A DNA stretch of 64,000 bases, taken from NCBI GenBank assembly GCA_025936825.1, contig JAICSO010000002.1, positions 558,001 through 622,000 on the forward strand, in the 5' to 3' direction. Origin of the DNA: Terriglobales bacterium. Its GTDB lineage: Bacteria > Acidobacteriota > Terriglobia > Terriglobales > Acidobacteriaceae. Every line of letters begins with the position of its first letter. Within the stretch, counting starts at the first letter, position 1. Below, one piece after another: positions 1-11,540 of the stretch. The notes below the pieces were generated by a model, which was not told the DNA's origin, did not search any database, and worked only from the letters and a program-made list of their open reading frames with translations. The translations under genes and the position numbers were made by a program.

Positions 1-987
1 GGTTTCGACAGCTTGCTTTAGAGCGGTAGCGACGTCGACGGTGAGGAGTTCCCCTTGTGGCTCGGGCTGTTCGGTGGCGTCAATGTCAAGCGCCTCAATG
101 TAGGGATCCTGGTTGGCACCAATCGTCAGGCGAAGGTTCTCTTCCGCCTGCTTGACGGCGTAGTCGGCCTGAATCACTTGCAGACGGCGGGAGGCGACTT
201 CCGACTCAGATCTGTAGATGTCGAGCGGCGGCAGAGCGCCGAGTTCCAGTGCGCGCTTGTCGTGCTGGTAGGTGGAGTCGGCGGCGTCCTGCGACTTGCG
301 GGCGACGTCGAGATTGTTGTGAGCGCGGACCAGGTCCCAATATCGCGTGATCGCTTGCAGCAGGGCGGCATTGACTTGCGCCTTAAACGCGGACCGCGAG
401 GTTTGCAGATTCGTGCGGGCAATCACGACCGGCGCGGTGTTGGCGAAGCGCCAGCGATTGCGCAGCAGCGGCTGGGTGACCTGGATGTTCAAAAAGGATT
501 GATAGTAGGGATTCAGAAAGTAGAAGCCGCTGTTGCTCGAATCTTTGGTGCTGTTCATCCCGATCTGCAAGTTCGTGCCTGTTGGCAGCGTCTGGCTGTA
601 GTTCAACTGGGCGGACTGGTTTAAGTCGTTGAACGTTCCGGCCCCCTGGATCTGGCTGAAACCGGGATAAGAACTGTGGCGGGCGGAGAAAACCGATTGG
701 AACTTCGGATCAAATGGCTGGAAGGACCTCAGCAAGGTGAATTTCGCGCTCTCAACCGAGGCTTCCTGCACGTGGATGGCGCTATTGTTCTCGAGGGCAA
801 GAACGATGGCGTCGTGAAGAGCGAGCTTCAGCTTGCCGTCGACGACATAGTCGTGGAGGTGTTGCGGAGTGGCGGCTTTGGGCGAGCGCACCTGCGCAGT
901 GAGCAATCCACGGTAGGTTTCGTTGGATTGCGCGGAAGCAGTGAAAGATGATGCAAGCAAGAGAAAGCAGATGAGACGGAGTTTCAT
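1..987 (-). CDS. TolC-family outer membrane efflux protein (3' end runs off the window)
   Basis: Reverse-strand reading from ATG at 987 gives a signal peptide (MKLRLICFLLLASSFTASAQ) followed by TolC-like sequence (LALENNSAI..., LNYSQTLPTGTNLQIG, QAEENLRLTIG); precedes efflux genes in the same direction. Absent from the ORF track because it is truncated. Confidence 0.85.
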   Translation of the reverse strand, partial: MKLRLICFLLLASSFTASAQSNETYRGLLTAQVRSPKAATPQHLHDYVVDGKLKLALHDAIVLALENNSAIHVQEASVESAKFTLLRSFQPFDPKFQSVFSARHSSYPGFSQIQGAGTFNDLNQSAQLNYSQTLPTGTNLQIGMNSTKDSSNSGFYFLNPYYQSFLNIQVTQPLLRNRWRFANTAPVVIARTNLQTSRSAFKAQVNAALLQAITRYWDLVRAHNNLDVARKSQDAADSTYQHDKRALELGALPPLDIYRSESEVASRRLQVIQADYAVKQAEENLRLTIGANQDPYIEALDIDATEQPEPQGELLTVDVATALKQAVET

Positions 988-1036
988 TCGTCCTCCCACA
1001 GAAATGCGATCGGGCCCCGACTGCGGTATTGCTAGG

Positions 1037-2329
1037 TCATTCGTAGCGGATGGCTTCAACGGGATCGAGACGCGCGGCTTTCATCGCCGGATAAATGCCG
1101 AAGATCAGTCCCACGCTGATAGAGACGACGAAGGCGAGGATGATCGAGAACGCGGTCACGATCGTAGACCAACCCGCGAGCCAAGCGATGAGGCGCGACA
1201 TGAAGACGCCAAAGATAATGCCGAAACTTCCGCCGACGAATGAGATGATCGTGGCCTCGACTACAAACTGGCGCACGATGTCGAACTGACGCGCGCCCAC
1301 AGCGCGGCGCACCCCGATCTCGCGCGTGCGTTCCAGGATGCTAGCCAACATGATGTTCATGATCCCAATCCCGCCGACGAGCAAGGAAATGGACGCAATA
1401 GCGACCATCACGGCGTTGAACAGGCGCTCGGTGCGGCGCTGTTCGGCCAGCAGTTCCGCGGGAACAATCACGCTGAAGTCCCCGGCGGAGTGGTGGCTCC
1501 AGTTCAGAATGGCGCGCACGACCTGCGCGACTTGCGGCACATCGGCGGTATCGGCCAGATGGAGATAGATGCCGTCGATTTCATCGCGAACATTACTGTA
1601 ACTGTCTTCAAGGCGCAGAATGGCAGCATTGAGAGGGACGTACACAACATTGTTCAGGTCCTGCGAGGGGACTCCGGCGACTTCGGTTTGCGAACTGAGC
1701 TGAGGGCTGGCTACACCGATCACTTGAAACCATTGCTGGTTCAGCTTGACGTATTGACCGATGGGATCGGCGGCACCAAACAAGTTCGACTTGGCACCTG
1801 CTCCGAGGACGCAGATGGAACGCGCGTGACTCTCTTCGTCAGGGCTGAAGAAACGGCCCTGGATCAGATGCAGTCCCGCAATGTCCGTGTAGTTGGCCGC
1901 GACGCCATAAACGACGGGAGGATCCTGCTGCGACTTAGGAATCGTTTTGCTCGGAGTAAAGCGCTTGCGCGGAGTAGCGGCAGCAATGTCGTCAACATCG
2001 TCTCGGATGATGCGGTAGTCCTGCAGCGTGAGCCCGGGAGAGATTCGGCGAATTTTATCGTGTGCCTGCCACTCAATCGTCTCCTTTGCCTCGACGATCA
2101 GGTTGTGCACGCCCATCTGCTCGATTAATGCCATGACTTTCTGCCGAGCGCCAGCGCCGATGGAGAGCATGGAGACGACCGCGGCCACGCCAAAAATCAT
2201 GCCGAGCATGGTGAGCAGAGAGCGCATCCTGTTGGCGAGCAGATTCTGCAGGCCGAGGCGCAGATCGGGCAGCCATTGTTTGCATCCCCCGATGGCACGG
2301 CGGATTGGAGGCGCAGTGAGGACCGGCAT
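1037..2329 (-). CDS. MacB-type ABC transporter permease
   Basis: ORF 430 aa; N-terminal LLANRMRSLLTMLGMIFGVAAVVSMLSIG and C-terminal FtsX-like GGIGIMNIMLASILERTREIGVRRAVGAR. Confidence 0.93.
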   Translation of the reverse strand: MPVLTAPPIRRAIGGCKQWLPDLRLGLQNLLANRMRSLLTMLGMIFGVAAVVSMLSIGAGARQKVMALIEQMGVHNLIVEAKETIEWQAHDKIRRISPGLTLQDYRIIRDDVDDIAAATPRKRFTPSKTIPKSQQDPPVVYGVAANYTDIAGLHLIQGRFFSPDEESHARSICVLGAGAKSNLFGAADPIGQYVKLNQQWFQVIGVASPQLSSQTEVAGVPSQDLNNVVYVPLNAAILRLEDSYSNVRDEIDGIYLHLADTADVPQVAQVVRAILNWSHHSAGDFSVIVPAELLAEQRRTERLFNAVMVAIASISLLVGGIGIMNIMLASILERTREIGVRRAVGARQFDIVRQFVVEATIISFVGGSFGIIFGVFMSRLIAWLAGWSTIVTAFSIILAFVVSISVGLIFGIYPAMKAARLDPVEAIRYE

Positions 2330-3630
2330 TAGAGATTGCCTCCTCCGAGCGGCGACGCGGAGCCTGAGCTAGAGGACTTTCGAGGCAAAGTGGGATCGAT
2401 CAGCGCGACCTTGTCTCCTTCTTTCAGCCCCTCGATGGCGGTGCGGCTTTCGTTCTGCGCGCCCACTTTGACTTGCAATTGCTCGAAGCCCGACACCTTC
2501 TTCAGGTAAACGGTCTGCTTGCCGTCTTTTTGAAAGACGGCAAGCCGGGGAACATACAACCTATTCGCGTTCTTCGAGCCAAGGATGACGATTTGCGCAG
2601 TCAATCCGGGACGCAAAGCTGGGTCAGCGTCAGTCAACTGAATGGCGACATCGAACCTGCTGGTCGAAGTAGTTTCCCAGAAAGGCCGCTGCACCATGCC
2701 GCCAGCAGACTTCACGGTGCCATGAAAGGTCCGGCCCGGCAGGGCGTCGAATTCGATCTCTGCCGGTTGTCCGATGGTGATATTGGCGCGCTCCAGTTCG
2801 GTGACCTTGGCCGAAAGCTGCATTTCGCTGGAGACAATGACGCGTGCGATACCGGTGCCGGGCTGCACCTGATCGCCTTCATGGAAGTCGGGCACGGCCA
2901 TGCCGCTGAAAAAGAAGTCCCCCGTCATGTTCTTCTCTATAGACACCAGGCCGTCGGTGGTGGCCGTCACATGCATCTTGTCGATGTTCTGCTGGGCGAC
3001 GTCCATAGAGAGCTTGGCTTTGTTCCACTTCTCCTGGGCGAGGTCGATTCCAGTCTGGCCAGTGGTGCCGTGAGACTTGATGTCCTGTTCCAGCTCGGCA
3101 AGAGCACGCTTGGCCTGGTCGAGGGCGAGCTTGTTTTTCTGAGCATCGATGGAGCTGACCAGTTCGTTCTTCTGCACTTCCAGTTCGGCCTGACGAACGT
3201 CAAAACGAGCCTTGAGGAGAGCAACATCGTCCTGCGCCTTCTGCACGGCGGCGTCGGATTTGGCTTTGAGGATGTCCTGCTCGGCTTGGTGCAACTCGGA
3301 GCGACTCTGCTCGAGGACATAGTGCTGCTCGGTAGGATCGAATTCGATCACGACGTCGCCCTTCTTCACCACCGCGCCGGTATGGAGCAGATGCGTGATT
3401 TGCAGCGATGCGCCGGCCACAGGAGGAGCGCTCAGCGTCACAGAATCCTTGGCCTCAAGCTCGCCGCTAGTGTAGACACGCAGATCGAGTTCGCCACGCT
3501 TGACGGTAGCAACTGGGATGTCGTCGGAAGAGCTGGAGAGAGGTGCTTTACGGGACGCGCGGCTGATGGCGATACCGGCGATCAGCACAACAGCTACAGA
3601 AATCCCGATAATCAATCGTCGGCGCGTCAT
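2329..3630 (-). CDS. HlyD/MFP-family efflux periplasmic adaptor (1)
   Basis: ORF with N-terminal TM segment (MTRRRLIIGISVAVVLIAGIAI), coiled coil and lipoyl/barrel segments; start chosen at the overlap with the upstream stop. Confidence 0.88.
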   Translation of the reverse strand: MTRRRLIIGISVAVVLIAGIAISRASRKAPLSSSSDDIPVATVKRGELDLRVYTSGELEAKDSVTLSAPPVAGASLQITHLLHTGAVVKKGDVVIEFDPTEQHYVLEQSRSELHQAEQDILKAKSDAAVQKAQDDVALLKARFDVRQAELEVQKNELVSSIDAQKNKLALDQAKRALAELEQDIKSHGTTGQTGIDLAQEKWNKAKLSMDVAQQNIDKMHVTATTDGLVSIEKNMTGDFFFSGMAVPDFHEGDQVQPGTGIARVIVSSEMQLSAKVTELERANITIGQPAEIEFDALPGRTFHGTVKSAGGMVQRPFWETTSTSRFDVAIQLTDADPALRPGLTAQIVILGSKNANRLYVPRLAVFQKDGKQTVYLKKVSGFEQLQVKVGAQNESRTAIEGLKEGDKVALIDPTLPRKSSSSGSASPLGGGNL

Positions 3631-4889
3631 TCGCTCTTCCCTGCCGCAGGATCCTGCAAAGCAATGCGGTCGCCGGCTTGCAGCCCCTTGGCCACGAGAA
3701 CGCGATCGCCGCTTCTGCGGCTGATTTCGATCGCCTGAGTTCGAAACTTGGAGCCACTCCAAACGTAGGCCAGGGTCTCCCCTTCCTTCTGGAACGACGC
3801 CTGGACCGGGATGGCAAGGGCGTCGCGAACGCGGTCGACGATGACTGTAACCTGCGCCGTCATACCCGGTTTGAGGCGCGGGTCGGAATCATCCAGAACG
3901 ATGCGCACGTCGAAGTCGCGCGGAACAGGCCAACCCGCGGAAAAATCCTCGGTTGCCAGTGCGCTGATGTCTTCGATCCTGCCCGTGAACTGGCGGTCAG
4001 GGATGGCATCGAGATGGACTGTGACGGGTTGCTTCGGCGCCAAACGTCCGCGCTCGGTTTCATCAACGTGGGCAGTAACGCGTATAGAGCCCGGATCGGG
4101 GAGTTCCGCCAGCGGCGTGCCGGGCCAAGCGCGATCTCCTGGCTTGAATGGAGAGACGTTTCCACCATGCCACACGGGTACAAGGCTGACCATACCGGCA
4201 GCGGGCGCTTTTAGCGTCATTTTCGAGAGCGCTGTTTCGGCACGCTGCACGTCGAATGCAGCTTTGCGGCTGGTTTCGACCTTCCCTTGAATACTGGCTT
4301 TCGCCGCGGCGCGGTCGGAATTCAGTTTCTGTTCAGCCTCACGCAGCGTCTGCTCGGCATTGCGGACCTTGAGCTTGGCTTCCTCACCTTCGATCTTGGA
4401 AACGATCTCTTGTTTGCTAGCATCGAGCTTGGCGGATTCGAGATCAAAGCGCGCCTTGGAGACAGCAGTGAGGTCCTGCTCCTCGGTGATGCGCGACTGC
4501 GCACGAGTTTGGTCAATGTCGGCCGTCGAGTACTTCAAGGTGGAACGGAACTGCGCGAGGTCTTGCTCAGTCTTGGTCTTATCGAATTCGACGATCATGT
4601 CACCAGGTTTGACCTTGGCCCCATCGGCGGTAATTTTCAGGATTTGGAGGTCGCCGGCATCGGCGGGAGCAGTGATGCTCAGGGACTTGAGCGCTGTACA
4701 TTCGCCACGGAACTGAACGGAATCGAGAAACTCGGTGCGCTTGACTTCAATCGTGGGAACTGAGGGTGATCTGCGGCTGTAGCGGACAGCGCCAAAAACA
4801 ACGCCGCAGGCAAGCAGGACGATTATTGCTGTCACGAGCTTGCGCTGCATCAGTAACGCTCTGATTCTCCCGATCATACGTGCAATCAC
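3627..4889 (-). CDS. HlyD/MFP-family efflux periplasmic adaptor (2)
   Basis: 420 aa ORF, same architecture; RPGMTAQV-like motif (LKPGMTAQVTVIVD). Confidence 0.88.
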   Translation of the reverse strand: MIARMIGRIRALLMQRKLVTAIIVLLACGVVFGAVRYSRRSPSVPTIEVKRTEFLDSVQFRGECTALKSLSITAPADAGDLQILKITADGAKVKPGDMIVEFDKTKTEQDLAQFRSTLKYSTADIDQTRAQSRITEEQDLTAVSKARFDLESAKLDASKQEIVSKIEGEEAKLKVRNAEQTLREAEQKLNSDRAAAKASIQGKVETSRKAAFDVQRAETALSKMTLKAPAAGMVSLVPVWHGGNVSPFKPGDRAWPGTPLAELPDPGSIRVTAHVDETERGRLAPKQPVTVHLDAIPDRQFTGRIEDISALATEDFSAGWPVPRDFDVRIVLDDSDPRLKPGMTAQVTVIVDRVRDALAIPVQASFQKEGETLAYVWSGSKFRTQAIEISRRSGDRVLVAKGLQAGDRIALQDPAAGKSE

Positions 4890-4895
4890 ATGTAC

Positions 4896-6017
4896 TTACT
4901 GGAACGCGCCGGCACCCCCAGCTTGCAATGAGAGATTTACGTCAACTGCCGCCGAGAGGTCCGGCATCAGCTTGGGGTCTACACCAGCAATCGAAAACAC
5001 CACCGCAAAGGAGCGGAGTTTATCGGAGAAATCGCCGCTGCGCGCGATGGGTGCCATCTCCACCAGCTTGCCGGGAAACACGAGTTCCGGATAGGCATCA
5101 AGGTGAATTTGCGCCGTGTCTCCGAAGCGCAACGCCGGGAAATCCTCCTGATTCACAAATGCACGCACCTGCATGGACGATGGGTCGACCACTTGCATGA
5201 AGCTGACACCCGCCCGCACCTGGTCCCCCTCCTGCACCTGGCCCATCTTGCCTTGTTTCCAAATGGTGTTCAGGACGACGACGCCATCAATCGGTGATTT
5301 GATCTCCATCAATTCGGTGTTAGCGCGCGCATGTTCCATCACCTGCTGAGCGCGATCACGCTGAATTTCCAGCAGGCGCACCGCGGAATGCGCCGACTTG
5401 CGTTTAAGATCGAAAGTGGCACGAAGTTGCTGCAGAGTTGCTTTGGCCTCATCGAGCGTCTGTTGCGCCTTTTCGGCATCGATCCGGGAGAGCAGTTCTA
5501 TCTTCTGCATCTCAAGCTGCGCCTTGCTCAGATCGCTTTCTGCTTGCTGGATCTCAGTCTCGTCTTTCGCGCGAGCGGCATCGTCCTTGGCCTGCTCCTG
5601 AATCGCCTGATTGGCAAGCTTCTGATAATCATCCTGCTTGTCGACAAAGTTGCGCATCTGCGCCTGGCGATCGAAGTCGACGAGTAACTCGCCCTTTCTG
5701 ACATGAGTCCCGCTGGGCACGAGTTTCGTGATGGTCAGGGTGCCGAACTGCTGGCCTTCCAACATGGGCGCAACGATAGTCCGCATGCGGACTGCTTCGG
5801 TGGTGCCGGCAAGTCGAGTGACGTTGGGCGCTTGAGCGGAAAATCGCGCGGTTTTACTCACACTGCGCCTGGAGCGCGAGCCCAGCACAATTACTGTAAC
5901 TACGAGGATCGATGCCACGACGGAGATCGCGCAAACTACCTGCCACCTGGCAGGACTCCACGCAGGCCTAGGTGATTGACCAGGGGGGGTGCTCTCACCG
6001 TGTACCGACGGCGTCAT
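4896..6017 (-). CDS. HlyD/MFP-family efflux periplasmic adaptor (3)
   Basis: ORF with TM segment and long heptad-rich coiled coil; start placed at the internal Met (MTPSVHG). Confidence 0.82.
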   Translation of the reverse strand: MTPSVHGESTPPGQSPRPAWSPARWQVVCAISVVASILVVTVIVLGSRSRRSVSKTARFSAQAPNVTRLAGTTEAVRMRTIVAPMLEGQQFGTLTITKLVPSGTHVRKGELLVDFDRQAQMRNFVDKQDDYQKLANQAIQEQAKDDAARAKDETEIQQAESDLSKAQLEMQKIELLSRIDAEKAQQTLDEAKATLQQLRATFDLKRKSAHSAVRLLEIQRDRAQQVMEHARANTELMEIKSPIDGVVVLNTIWKQGKMGQVQEGDQVRAGVSFMQVVDPSSMQVRAFVNQEDFPALRFGDTAQIHLDAYPELVFPGKLVEMAPIARSGDFSDKLRSFAVVFSIAGVDPKLMPDLSAAVDVNLSLQAGGAGAFQ

Positions 6018-6303
6018 GATCAGGATCTCGCAACAAAGTCTCTCAGCAATGCGGACACCGAGCAAGGTAAATTTGTACTGTTTCCGACTTAGACGTATCA
6101 GGGGTATGTCAGTCAACGGCTAACTTCCGCAAAGACGTAGCGGCTTCACCTGCTACCCCCCAATTGGCACTAAGACAGCGAATCAAGGGATAGTCACGAC
6201 GGCTCAAACGACCTCCACGGCTGATAGGACTGAATTCCTGGATCAACCAGTTTTTGGACTTGTAAATCTTTCTAAAGATAGTTAATTTAGTTCATCAGCG
6301 GAA

Positions 6304-7530
6304 ATGAGCCGAGCGAAATCCACTTTTCGGGTGCTGAATCCTGCAGGCGAGCCGAAACATGCCCGCCCCTCTCGTCCAGGACTGCTCAGGCAACTGAACG
6401 CGCGACAACTGCTGGCTTTGGTTCGCGCAAACAACCCATGCTCACGCGCCGATCTGGTCCGCCTATCAGGACTGAGCGCGCCGACCGTTTCGAGCGCCAT
6501 CGATTACCTGGAACGCAAGAAACTGGTCGCCCGACTGGGGCTCGGCAGTTCGAGTGGCGGACGTCGCCCCGACATGATTGCGTTCAACTCTTCTCGTGGA
6601 GTGGTTGGGGGGGTTGACTTGGGCGGCAGCACGGGGCGGCTAGCAATTGCAGATCTGGACGGGAAGATACAAGTCAGGTCCGTTTTTAGCACACGGGGAA
6701 ATAAAAGACCCGAAAGAATTGTCGCCTTGATTCATTCGGGGCTGCTCAATCTTTTGAATCTGGCCCACATTCCGAGAGAAAAATTGCTCGCCGTTGGATT
6801 AGGGGTGCCAGGCATCACGGACGTTCAAGCGGGGATGGTTATCTCGGCTCCCAATCTTTCGGGGTGGCAGGACGTACCCTTGCGAGACCTTCTCGAGTCG
6901 AAATTCCAGGTACCTGCGATTATCGAAAACGACGTGAATGCCGCTGCAGTCGGCGAAAGCTGGGCAGGCTCTGCGCAAAGCGTTCCGGATTTTGTCTTTC
7001 TCGCAATCGGAACCGGAATCGGCGCGGGAATCTTCATCAAAAACCAGCTCTACCACGGATCGACTTGGGCGGCAGGCGAAGTTGGTTATTTCGCAGTGCC
7101 AGGTGCCTATTTGCCTCGCATCGAAATCGACAAAGCAGGGGCGCTCGAAAGCGCGATTGGAGGAAAAGCAATCGAGCGCAATTGGCGTGAGATGTGTAAA
7201 AGAGGCGGTGCGCCCGCGAGTTTGCGCGCAACTGATGTGTTTGAGCTTGCTGCCCAGGGTCATCTGCAGGCTCGACAGCTGCTGGAATCGTCAGCACAGG
7301 TACTGGCCCACACAATCACTAATATCTGCCTGCTTTTGAATACATCATTAGTGGTGCTTGGCGGGTCGGTAGGAACAAGTGAGCCATTACTGCGAGCCAC
7401 TCGAGAAATAGTGGAGCGGAACGATTTTGCGCGCCCACAATTAGCGATCAGCCGTTTGGGGCGGGATGCCCAGTTACACGGCGCAACACGGCTAGCGCTC
7501 GATTGTGTTGAAACTGCAATCCTGCCTTAA
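6304..7530 (+). CDS. ROK-family transcriptional regulator / sugar kinase-like
   Basis: 408 aa; N-terminal winged HTH (NPCSRADLVRLSGLSAPTVSSAIDYLERKKLV) and ROK core (GVDLGGSTGRLAI, IENDVNAAAVGESW, GTGIGAGIFI). Confidence 0.92.
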   Translation: MSRAKSTFRVLNPAGEPKHARPSRPGLLRQLNARQLLALVRANNPCSRADLVRLSGLSAPTVSSAIDYLERKKLVARLGLGSSSGGRRPDMIAFNSSRGVVGGVDLGGSTGRLAIADLDGKIQVRSVFSTRGNKRPERIVALIHSGLLNLLNLAHIPREKLLAVGLGVPGITDVQAGMVISAPNLSGWQDVPLRDLLESKFQVPAIIENDVNAAAVGESWAGSAQSVPDFVFLAIGTGIGAGIFIKNQLYHGSTWAAGEVGYFAVPGAYLPRIEIDKAGALESAIGGKAIERNWREMCKRGGAPASLRATDVFELAAQGHLQARQLLESSAQVLAHTITNICLLLNTSLVVLGGSVGTSEPLLRATREIVERNDFARPQLAISRLGRDAQLHGATRLALDCVETAILP

Positions 7531-7638
7531 GAGTTAATAAAGTCCGAGACGGTCGACTAAGGGCGGGGATTCTGCAGGCACTTTATAAGTGCTGTTAACA
7601 AAGTAGCTTGATCCATGTTGTTCTCAGCAGTTCACAAT

Positions 7639-8637
7639 ATGATCCTCGCAGGCGACATCGGCGGAACGAAATGCACGTTAACTATCTTCCAAGCGGATGA
7701 CAGAACACTCACACCTCAGTATCGAAATACGGTACCCACCCGGGACTTCCACGGCTTTGGATCTGTCTTAGAGCGTTTTCGAGTAGAGGCGGAACAGAGT
7801 GGGGTACGGATCGAGGAAAACCTCCGTTCTGCCGCATTTGGGGTAGCTGGCACGATCATCGAAGGAAAAGCACTGAGCAGCAATCTCCCATGGCAAGTTG
7901 ATAGGCAAGCGATTGCGGAATCGCTGAACCTGAATTCCGGACGCGTGTTGCTGTTAAATGATCTGGTCGCGGCGGCAGCAAGTCTGGCTCATCTCCAACC
8001 CAGCGACCTTTTGCAATTGAATAAGGGTAATGCGGAGCCCTATGCGCCGAAAGCTCTGATTGCGGCGGGCACCGGTTTAGGAGAGGCGATTCTGTTCTGG
8101 GATGGGACCCACTATCGGGTTTCTCCCTCGGAAGCGAGCCTGACGGATTTCGCACCACGCAACGACCGCGAACTGTTGTTGCTGCAATCTTTGCGGCATC
8201 GCATGTCGCGAGTCTGCTGCGAGGAAATTGTCTCGGGACGCGGGTTTCGCGCGATCCACCAGATTCTCTTCCCCGAGGTATACCACCCATTCTTCGACGA
8301 ACCGGGCGTCGATCCGGCGGCGAAGATTACGCAGCAAGCTTTGGAGGGAAGCTGCCCTGCGTGCGAGGAAACCCTCCATATCTGGATGGAAGCTTATGGG
8401 GCCGAAGCCGGCAACATGGCCTTGCGCGTGCTTCCGTTCGGAGGCGTTTATATTGCAGGCGGGATTGCACTGAAAATTCTTCCAAAACTCAAAGACGGAA
8501 GCTTTGTGCGAGCCTTCAGCGATAAGGCTAATTTGAGCACGCAGCTCGCAAAGATTCCGATATACGTTGTGTTGAATGAAGATGCGCCCGTGCTTGGCGC
8601 GGCTTATGAGGCGCTCGCGTTGAGTAGCGAGAAGTGA
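7639..8637 (+). CDS. glk: Glucokinase (Glk family)
   Basis: ILAGDIGGTKCTLTIF, LLNDLVAAA, IAAGTGLGEAILFWDG, VYIAGGIALKILPKL motifs. Confidence 0.9.
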   Translation: MILAGDIGGTKCTLTIFQADDRTLTPQYRNTVPTRDFHGFGSVLERFRVEAEQSGVRIEENLRSAAFGVAGTIIEGKALSSNLPWQVDRQAIAESLNLNSGRVLLLNDLVAAAASLAHLQPSDLLQLNKGNAEPYAPKALIAAGTGLGEAILFWDGTHYRVSPSEASLTDFAPRNDRELLLLQSLRHRMSRVCCEEIVSGRGFRAIHQILFPEVYHPFFDEPGVDPAAKITQQALEGSCPACEETLHIWMEAYGAEAGNMALRVLPFGGVYIAGGIALKILPKLKDGSFVRAFSDKANLSTQLAKIPIYVVLNEDAPVLGAAYEALALSSEK

Positions 8638-10383
<1,746 letters not shown>

Positions 10384-10395
10384 GAAGGCAGGATG

Positions 10396-11376
10396 CTATT
10401 TGGCCGCGTTGCCGGAGTTATCTTGCGGGGCATGAGTCAATCCTTCTTCCATGCGCCGGCGAACCTTATCGAGATTATCCGCCGTCTCGCGCTGCAAAGC
10501 CGCTTCGCGGTTGGCATCATCTTTTCTGCCGACGCCTGAGTAGGCAAGCGCCAACTGGAAATGGCCGGTGGGACTTTCCGGCGCCATCTTCTCATAACTC
10601 TCGAGTGGCGGGATGGCTTCCTGGAACTGCTTGGCCGCAACCAGCGATTGCCCAAGGGCCAAGTAGGCTTCTGCAAAGCCCGTGTCGAGTTTTACCGCAC
10701 GTGAGTAATGGCGAGTTGCCGTCGAAAAGTCGTTGTCGTTGCGTGCGAGTTCGCCGAGCACATACTCGGCATTGGCATTCTTCGGATCGATTTCAAGCTC
10801 GGCCTCAAAATTCTTTTTGGCTTCGGCAACCACCTGCGGCGACTGCGGCTTGGACAACAGTGCTCGTCCCAAGCGGGCGTGGATCCCTGGCAACATCGGG
10901 TTGATTTCCAGAATTTTCTTGTACTCGGCTGCTGCCTCATCCCACTTGCCTTGCATTTCAAGCGCTTCCGCATTCAGCAAATGCACCTGGTACGAAAATG
11001 GGGCTTCGCGTGCCAGAGTCTGCGAACTTAACATCGAGAGGTCCGAATACGTATGGATTGCCGCATACAAAACTTCGGGATCGTTTGGAAATTCCCGGCT
11101 GAGCATCTCCAGAAAGCCGAGCGACTCGTGGGGAGCATTGTGCGTCATAGCGCAATGCAGACCGTCGAGTCCAGCGCGCTTCAGCAGGTCTTTGTCGGCA
11201 GTTCGTCGAAGCGATGCTTTCAGCAGAGGCAACGCTTCAGCACAGTGACCACTCTCGGCGAGTGTAATGGCACGTTCCAGACCGCCAGCGGCTGGTGCAG
11301 CGGACTTGACTTGACCGAGTCCAGAAGGAGCACAGCAGAGCGCGCCCACGAACACGCACGAAAACAACTTCAGCAT
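10396..11376 (-). CDS. Tetratricopeptide repeat protein with signal peptide
   Basis: Signal peptide (MLKLFSCVFVGALCCAPSGLGQ) and TPR units (WDEAAAEYKKILEINPMLPGIHARLGRAL; AEAYLALGQSLVAAKQFQEAIPPLE). Confidence 0.85.
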   Translation of the reverse strand: MLKLFSCVFVGALCCAPSGLGQVKSAAPAAGGLERAITLAESGHCAEALPLLKASLRRTADKDLLKRAGLDGLHCAMTHNAPHESLGFLEMLSREFPNDPEVLYAAIHTYSDLSMLSSQTLAREAPFSYQVHLLNAEALEMQGKWDEAAAEYKKILEINPMLPGIHARLGRALLSKPQSPQVVAEAKKNFEAELEIDPKNANAEYVLGELARNDNDFSTATRHYSRAVKLDTGFAEAYLALGQSLVAAKQFQEAIPPLESYEKMAPESPTGHFQLALAYSGVGRKDDANREAALQRETADNLDKVRRRMEEGLTHAPQDNSGNAAK

Positions 11377-11540
11377 CGCCCGATTATAAACGGAAGAGTG
11401 TGGCGCCCTGTTCACGATGTTTCCAGTTGCGAAAGCCAGCGACGTTCGCTCGGATCTCCTAGAATGCGCTTAGCGGAGCATGGTTCAGCCTCGAAAGAAA
11501 AAGGCAGGCGCCGCGAAGACGCCTGCCCCTTGTGCAGAGG

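Noticed and set aside
3361-3390. Another Y RNA 5' motif (caccaccg)
   Set aside because: Lies within an adaptor coding region and lacks the GAAGTAWCC partner and 3' arm.
2473-3738. 421-aa plus-strand ORF
   Set aside because: Shadow of the HlyD-family adaptor on the opposite strand.
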